Notes under the pieces: generated by a model
What the model was told of the DNA's origin: nothing
The model's database searches: none
What the model saw: the letters and a program-made list of their open reading frames with translations, nothing else
Assembly: GCA_964622775.1 (NCBI GenBank)
Contig: CAZUSO010000061.1
Coordinates: 1-17,190 of the forward strand
Length of the DNA: 17,190 bases
Origin: CAZUSO01 sp964622775
Lineage (GTDB): Bacteria; Bacteroidota; Bacteroidia; Chitinophagales; Chitinophagaceae
Direction: 5' to 3'
In this document: one piece after another, positions 14,222 through 17,190 of the stretch
Layout: each line of letters starts with the position of its first letter
How positions within the stretch are numbered: position 1 is the first letter of the stretch
Made by a program: the position numbers and the translations under genes

Positions 14222-15487
14222 TCATTGTTTGATAATATGGTTTCCAATGGCGCAATTCAGGCATTGCCTTTCACTGCAATAATGATGAAACAGTTGCAAT
14301 AATGCCTGCGACTGCGCGGCATCCTTTGGCGTGTGTCCCAGTCGTTTCCATTCCCGGATGATATTATTGTTTTCGGGCGGGAGGGATTGTAATAATTGCA
14401 GGCTGTTTTCGTATAATTCCGTTTTACCCTGTTGCCGGGCATAAAGATATTGCATGGGTGCCACAGTATTAATCAGGATATTTTCAAGGGCGGCATCGCC
14501 TATTTGCCGGGGCATAATTTCGCGGGTGATGACGCCAAATCGGTAATGGTTATTCCAGTATTCGCTGGCACAGACCGACAGGTACGGTTTTATTTCAGCA
14601 ACCGATCTTATTTCCATCATTTTTGAAAATAAGGATTCGCTTTGATGAATCAACGCGGCAAATTGTGCGATACGAATTGTAGGAAAATTAGCCGGCCTCA
14701 TGCGCATAAATTTCCAGAAATGTGCAGCCATCGGTTCCAGTGCATATTTTCTCCGCAGAAAATGGTATTCCTTTTCCAATTGTTCCGAATAAGTATCCCG
14801 ACTCTTTGCAGGCAACAGTCCGGCCTGGCCAAACAGTAAGGCTTCCAGTTGCAGGAGCTTACTTCTGTGTCGGGACAATACCTTCAAAGGAATAATGCGT
14901 GAGAGGCTCAAAAAGGCATCCCTGTTGACATGAAATCCGAAATTGGCCGCCAGCCGGTGATACAACAGGGAGCGCCAGTCGTCGGCAGAAAGATTCAGCA
15001 CAGAGCGCCATTCCTGCAGGCGTTGTTCCCAGCGTTCCGCCAGCAGTCGTTCCTGCCAGTTGGTCCAGGTCAGTTCCGGAACAATATGCAGCGAACTGCT
15101 ACAGGCAATAGCTTTCCGTTCCGTCATCAGACCTGTGTAACGCTCAATGACCCCCGGGTCAATATGGTTGTATAATTCCAGTTCGGGAAATGCTTCCGAA
15201 ACCGGCGCATGGTCAGACCGATATACCACATGCAAAATGATATTCTGGTAGGTGGCATCTTCCTGATGTCTGTGCTTCGACCAGTCAGAAGTAAGTACAT
15301 GCAACTCTACATTGCCCACCCACAATGTCGCTCCTATTCTTATCCGGGCTTCGGTAAAATCAGGTCCGGCATTTGAATTAAGCTTTCCGGGATGAATTAT
15401 CGTAACGGTATCACCGCCGGTAGTCTTCAGGCCAACAGGGTTTATCAGTCCGTAACGCCATAAATATTGGAGCAACATTTCATTCAT
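14222..15487 (-). CDS. DUF2851 family protein
   Basis: 421 residues, soluble, no signal peptide. Recognised as DUF2851 from the N-terminal block MNEMLLQYLWRYGLINP, then VTIIHPGKLNSNAGPDFTEARIRIG, LWVGNVELHV and SDWSKHRHQ...NIILHVVY, which are the strongly conserved parts of this mainly Bacteroidota family. The C-terminus has the usual cysteine cluster YCSERQCLNCAIG (three Cys), which could bind metal. The conserved N-terminal Asn/Asp/His/Glu set suggests an enzyme active site, but no function is established. It begins 18 bases after the sdaA stop and is surely co-transcribed with it. Confidence 0.88.
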   Translation of the reverse strand: MNEMLLQYLWRYGLINPVGLKTTGGDTVTIIHPGKLNSNAGPDFTEARIRIGATLWVGNVELHVLTSDWSKHRHQEDATYQNIILHVVYRSDHAPVSEAFPELELYNHIDPGVIERYTGLMTERKAIACSSSLHIVPELTWTNWQERLLAERWEQRLQEWRSVLNLSADDWRSLLYHRLAANFGFHVNRDAFLSLSRIIPLKVLSRHRSKLLQLEALLFGQAGLLPAKSRDTYSEQLEKEYHFLRRKYALEPMAAHFWKFMRMRPANFPTIRIAQFAALIHQSESLFSKMMEIRSVAEIKPYLSVCASEYWNNHYRFGVITREIMPRQIGDAALENILINTVAPMQYLYARQQGKTELYENSLQLLQSLPPENNNIIREWKRLGHTPKDAAQSQALLQLFHHYCSERQCLNCAIGNHIIKQ

Positions 15488-15505
15488 CTCCAGGTGATTT
15501 GGTTT

Positions 15506-16939
15506 TCAGCATTCACTTAATCCCAACGGGATATTGATGGCCAGCCCGCCATCCGACGTTTCTTTATACTTGGTATTCATATCAATTGCCGTTTCCCACA
15601 TGGTTTTTACCACGGCATCTAAGGAAACTTTAGCATTATCGGGGTTACTCTGCAAGGCTAACTGAGAAGCCGTGATGGCCTTGATAGCACCCATGGTATT
15701 ACGCTCGATGCAGGGTACCTGAACTAATCCGCCAACCGGGTCGCAGGTCAGTCCCAAGTGGTGTTCCATCGCAATTTCCGCCGCCATAAGGCATTGGCGG
15801 ATACTGCCGCCCAGGCTTTCGGTAAGCGCTGCGGCAGCCATGGAGGACGACACCCCAATCTCTGCCTGACAGCCCCCCATAGCCGCGGATAGTGTAGCGC
15901 CTTTTTTAAAGATGCTTCCAATCTCGGAAGCACAAAGCAAAAAGCGGATAATTTTTTCTTCCTGATATCCATCACAGAAGGTGATAAAATACTGCAATAC
16001 CGCCGGAATTACGCCTGCTGCACCATTGGTGGGCGCAGTAACCACCCGGCTGAAGGCGGCATTTTCCTCATTGACAGCCAGGGCAAAGCAACTTACCCAG
16101 TTCAGGATGTATTGAAAATTGTTTCCACCTTTTTGGATAGCCCCAATCCATTCCTCATAATTCGTATAGGAGGTGTCTTTCAACAGGCGTTTGTTCATTT
16201 GCGCCGCACGCCGGGCAACATTCAGGCCGCCCGGCAGCACTCCTCCTGTATGACAACCACGGTAAATGCAACTCTTCATCACCGACCAGATTTGCAAGAC
16301 TCCTTCCCGGGTTTCCTGCTCGCTGCGCCAGGCTGCTTCGTTTTCCATAACAACCTCCGAAATGCTCAGGCCGGTTTTGATACACCAGTGCAAAAGGTCA
16401 GTGGCATCCTCAATAGGGAAATGCAAATCTACTATGGTTTTGGCGGAGTCGGTATCGTTTTCTTTTACTACAAATCCTCCACCAACGGAGTAATAGGTTT
16501 CCGCAATGCTTTCTCCGCTGTTTAGCGTACATAAAAACGTGAGTGCATTTGGATGGAAGGGTAATGCTTCATTACTTAAAAAGATGATATCCTTAGCAGG
16601 GTCGAAAGGGATACGCTGCTTTCCTGCTAACAATATTGTTTTTTGCGCATGGATTCCGGCAATAGTATCGTCTATTTTATTTACATCAAAAGTAACCGGA
16701 TCCGAATCCAGCAGTCCGAGTGTTACGGCAATATCGGTACCATGTCCCTTGCCTGTTTTAGCTAATGAACCATAAAGCAAAACCTGAATGGCACGCACCT
16801 GTTCGATTCCGTAGCGGTGTGCAATCTGCGTTAAGAATAACTGTGCAGCCCGCCAGGGGCCTAAGGTATGAGAGCTGCTTGGGCCAACTCCTATCTTGAA
16901 TATATCAAATACCGAAATCGGTTCATTGCTCGTTTGCAC
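15506..16939 (-). CDS. sdaA: L-serine ammonia-lyase (iron-sulfur L-serine dehydratase)
   Basis: 477 residues, single-chain form with the beta and alpha parts fused. It converts L-serine to pyruvate and ammonia in the cytoplasm using a [4Fe-4S] cluster. The N-terminus has SVFDIFKIGVGPSSSHTLGP, with the S-S-S-H substrate site, and GHGTDIAV. The C-terminal part has APTNGAAGVIPAVL and the cluster cysteines Cys357 (GGCQAEIG), Cys399 (LTCDPVGG) and Cys410 (VPCIERN). Their spacing of 42 and 11 equals that of the three cluster cysteines in E. coli SdaA. The start is GTG at 16939: the only upstream in-frame option before a stop is a non-standard ATT, and no ATG is available nearby. It heads a unit with DUF2851. 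Confidence 0.95.
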   Translation of the reverse strand: MQTSNEPISVFDIFKIGVGPSSSHTLGPWRAAQLFLTQIAHRYGIEQVRAIQVLLYGSLAKTGKGHGTDIAVTLGLLDSDPVTFDVNKIDDTIAGIHAQKTILLAGKQRIPFDPAKDIIFLSNEALPFHPNALTFLCTLNSGESIAETYYSVGGGFVVKENDTDSAKTIVDLHFPIEDATDLLHWCIKTGLSISEVVMENEAAWRSEQETREGVLQIWSVMKSCIYRGCHTGGVLPGGLNVARRAAQMNKRLLKDTSYTNYEEWIGAIQKGGNNFQYILNWVSCFALAVNEENAAFSRVVTAPTNGAAGVIPAVLQYFITFCDGYQEEKIIRFLLCASEIGSIFKKGATLSAAMGGCQAEIGVSSSMAAAALTESLGGSIRQCLMAAEIAMEHHLGLTCDPVGGLVQVPCIERNTMGAIKAITASQLALQSNPDNAKVSLDAVVKTMWETAIDMNTKYKETSDGGLAINIPLGLSEC

Positions 16940-17190
16940 TTCAATTTATTTTAAAAAAGAAAAGAAAATCAGAATAAATTATCTCTTCCTACAAAAGTAC
17001 AGCAAGCAATGCAATAAATGAATTTGTTTTATTTATCCCGGTAATGTCCCAAATTATCGCTTTTACAATGACAGCAAAGGTTGGGGAAGATTGACCGTAT
17101 GTTTTTGTCAAATTATGAACCCCGTACAATGTGCCGGGTGTATCCCAAATGTTGCATGTGGTGTAATGTTTTTTGTCATTCCGCAAAAAC
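16940..17190 (-). promoter_or_regulatory. sdaA upstream region with -7 box and paired direct repeats
   Basis: No credible gene lies in these 251 bases. On the minus strand TACTTTTG (16992-16999) is an exact Bacteroidota -7 box, 53 bases before the GTG start. Further upstream the minus-strand pattern ATTTGGGA-N5-CCGG occurs twice in the same orientation, at 17038-17054 and 17134-17150, 96 bases apart. The first copy is about 40 bases beyond the -7 box. GTCATTCCG at 17175-17183 is the reverse complement of the GGAATGAC repeat core seen at the left end of the window. Confidence 0.42.

Noticed and set aside
16989..17186. 65-codon minus-strand ORF upstream of sdaA
   Set aside because: No family resemblance. 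It runs through the direct repeats and the sdaA -7 box and ends at that box, so it is most likely regulatory DNA.

Overview
The window looks like chromosomal DNA from a member of the Bacteroidota, most likely the Chitinophagaceae or a near relative (inference). The evidence is threefold. Upstream sites match the Bacteroidota -7 box TAnnTTTG, with no Shine-Dalgarno runs. Several families are largely confined to or typical of that phylum: the DUF4271 protein next to HemD, DUF2851, and a signal-less SH3-NlpC/P60 protein. Lipoproteins carry Bacteroidota-style lipoboxes. No rRNA, tRNA, CRISPR array, transposase or phage gene was seen. Most of the window is ordinary core genome.

Layout. 1-203 is a repeat-like intergenic stretch, followed by a Bax inhibitor-1 family membrane protein, a secreted L,D-transpeptidase-like protein and an AraC-type regulator (all +). 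A lipoprotein of unknown function (-) converges on the AraC gene. A small YtxH-like protein (+) is divergent from it. From about 4095 to 6835 lies the most interesting block: a promoter, a membrane-anchored cytochrome c (NorC-like), a NorB-like heme-copper subunit overlapping it, a QueD/PTPS-type pterin enzyme and an Rrf2 regulator with three NsrR-like cysteines. alaS (-) converges on this block. DUF4271-hemD (+), NlpC/P60-paaG (+, 4-base overlap) and a strong bidirectional terminator follow. On the minus strand come a small Ala/Asp/Thr-rich lipoprotein, an NAD(P)H-dependent FMN reductase, DUF2851 and an L-serine dehydratase with a GTG start.

How the genes fit together. The 4.1-6.8 kb block reads as a nitric-oxide respiration or detoxification module with its own redox/NO-sensing repressor (inference from families and order). 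Its catalytic subunit is not a textbook cNOR. The helix VI region has no histidine or glutamate where canonical NorB has an FeB ligand and the nearby glutamate, and the helix X His-x-His pair reads His-x-Met. Either this is one of the divergent NOR families with altered active sites, or an enzyme with different chemistry. It is the best candidate here for something under-described. The pterin enzyme between the NOR genes and the Rrf2 regulator is the second point of interest. The other genes are household functions: alanyl-tRNA charging, heme synthesis, cell-wall peptide handling, acyl-CoA metabolism and serine catabolism.
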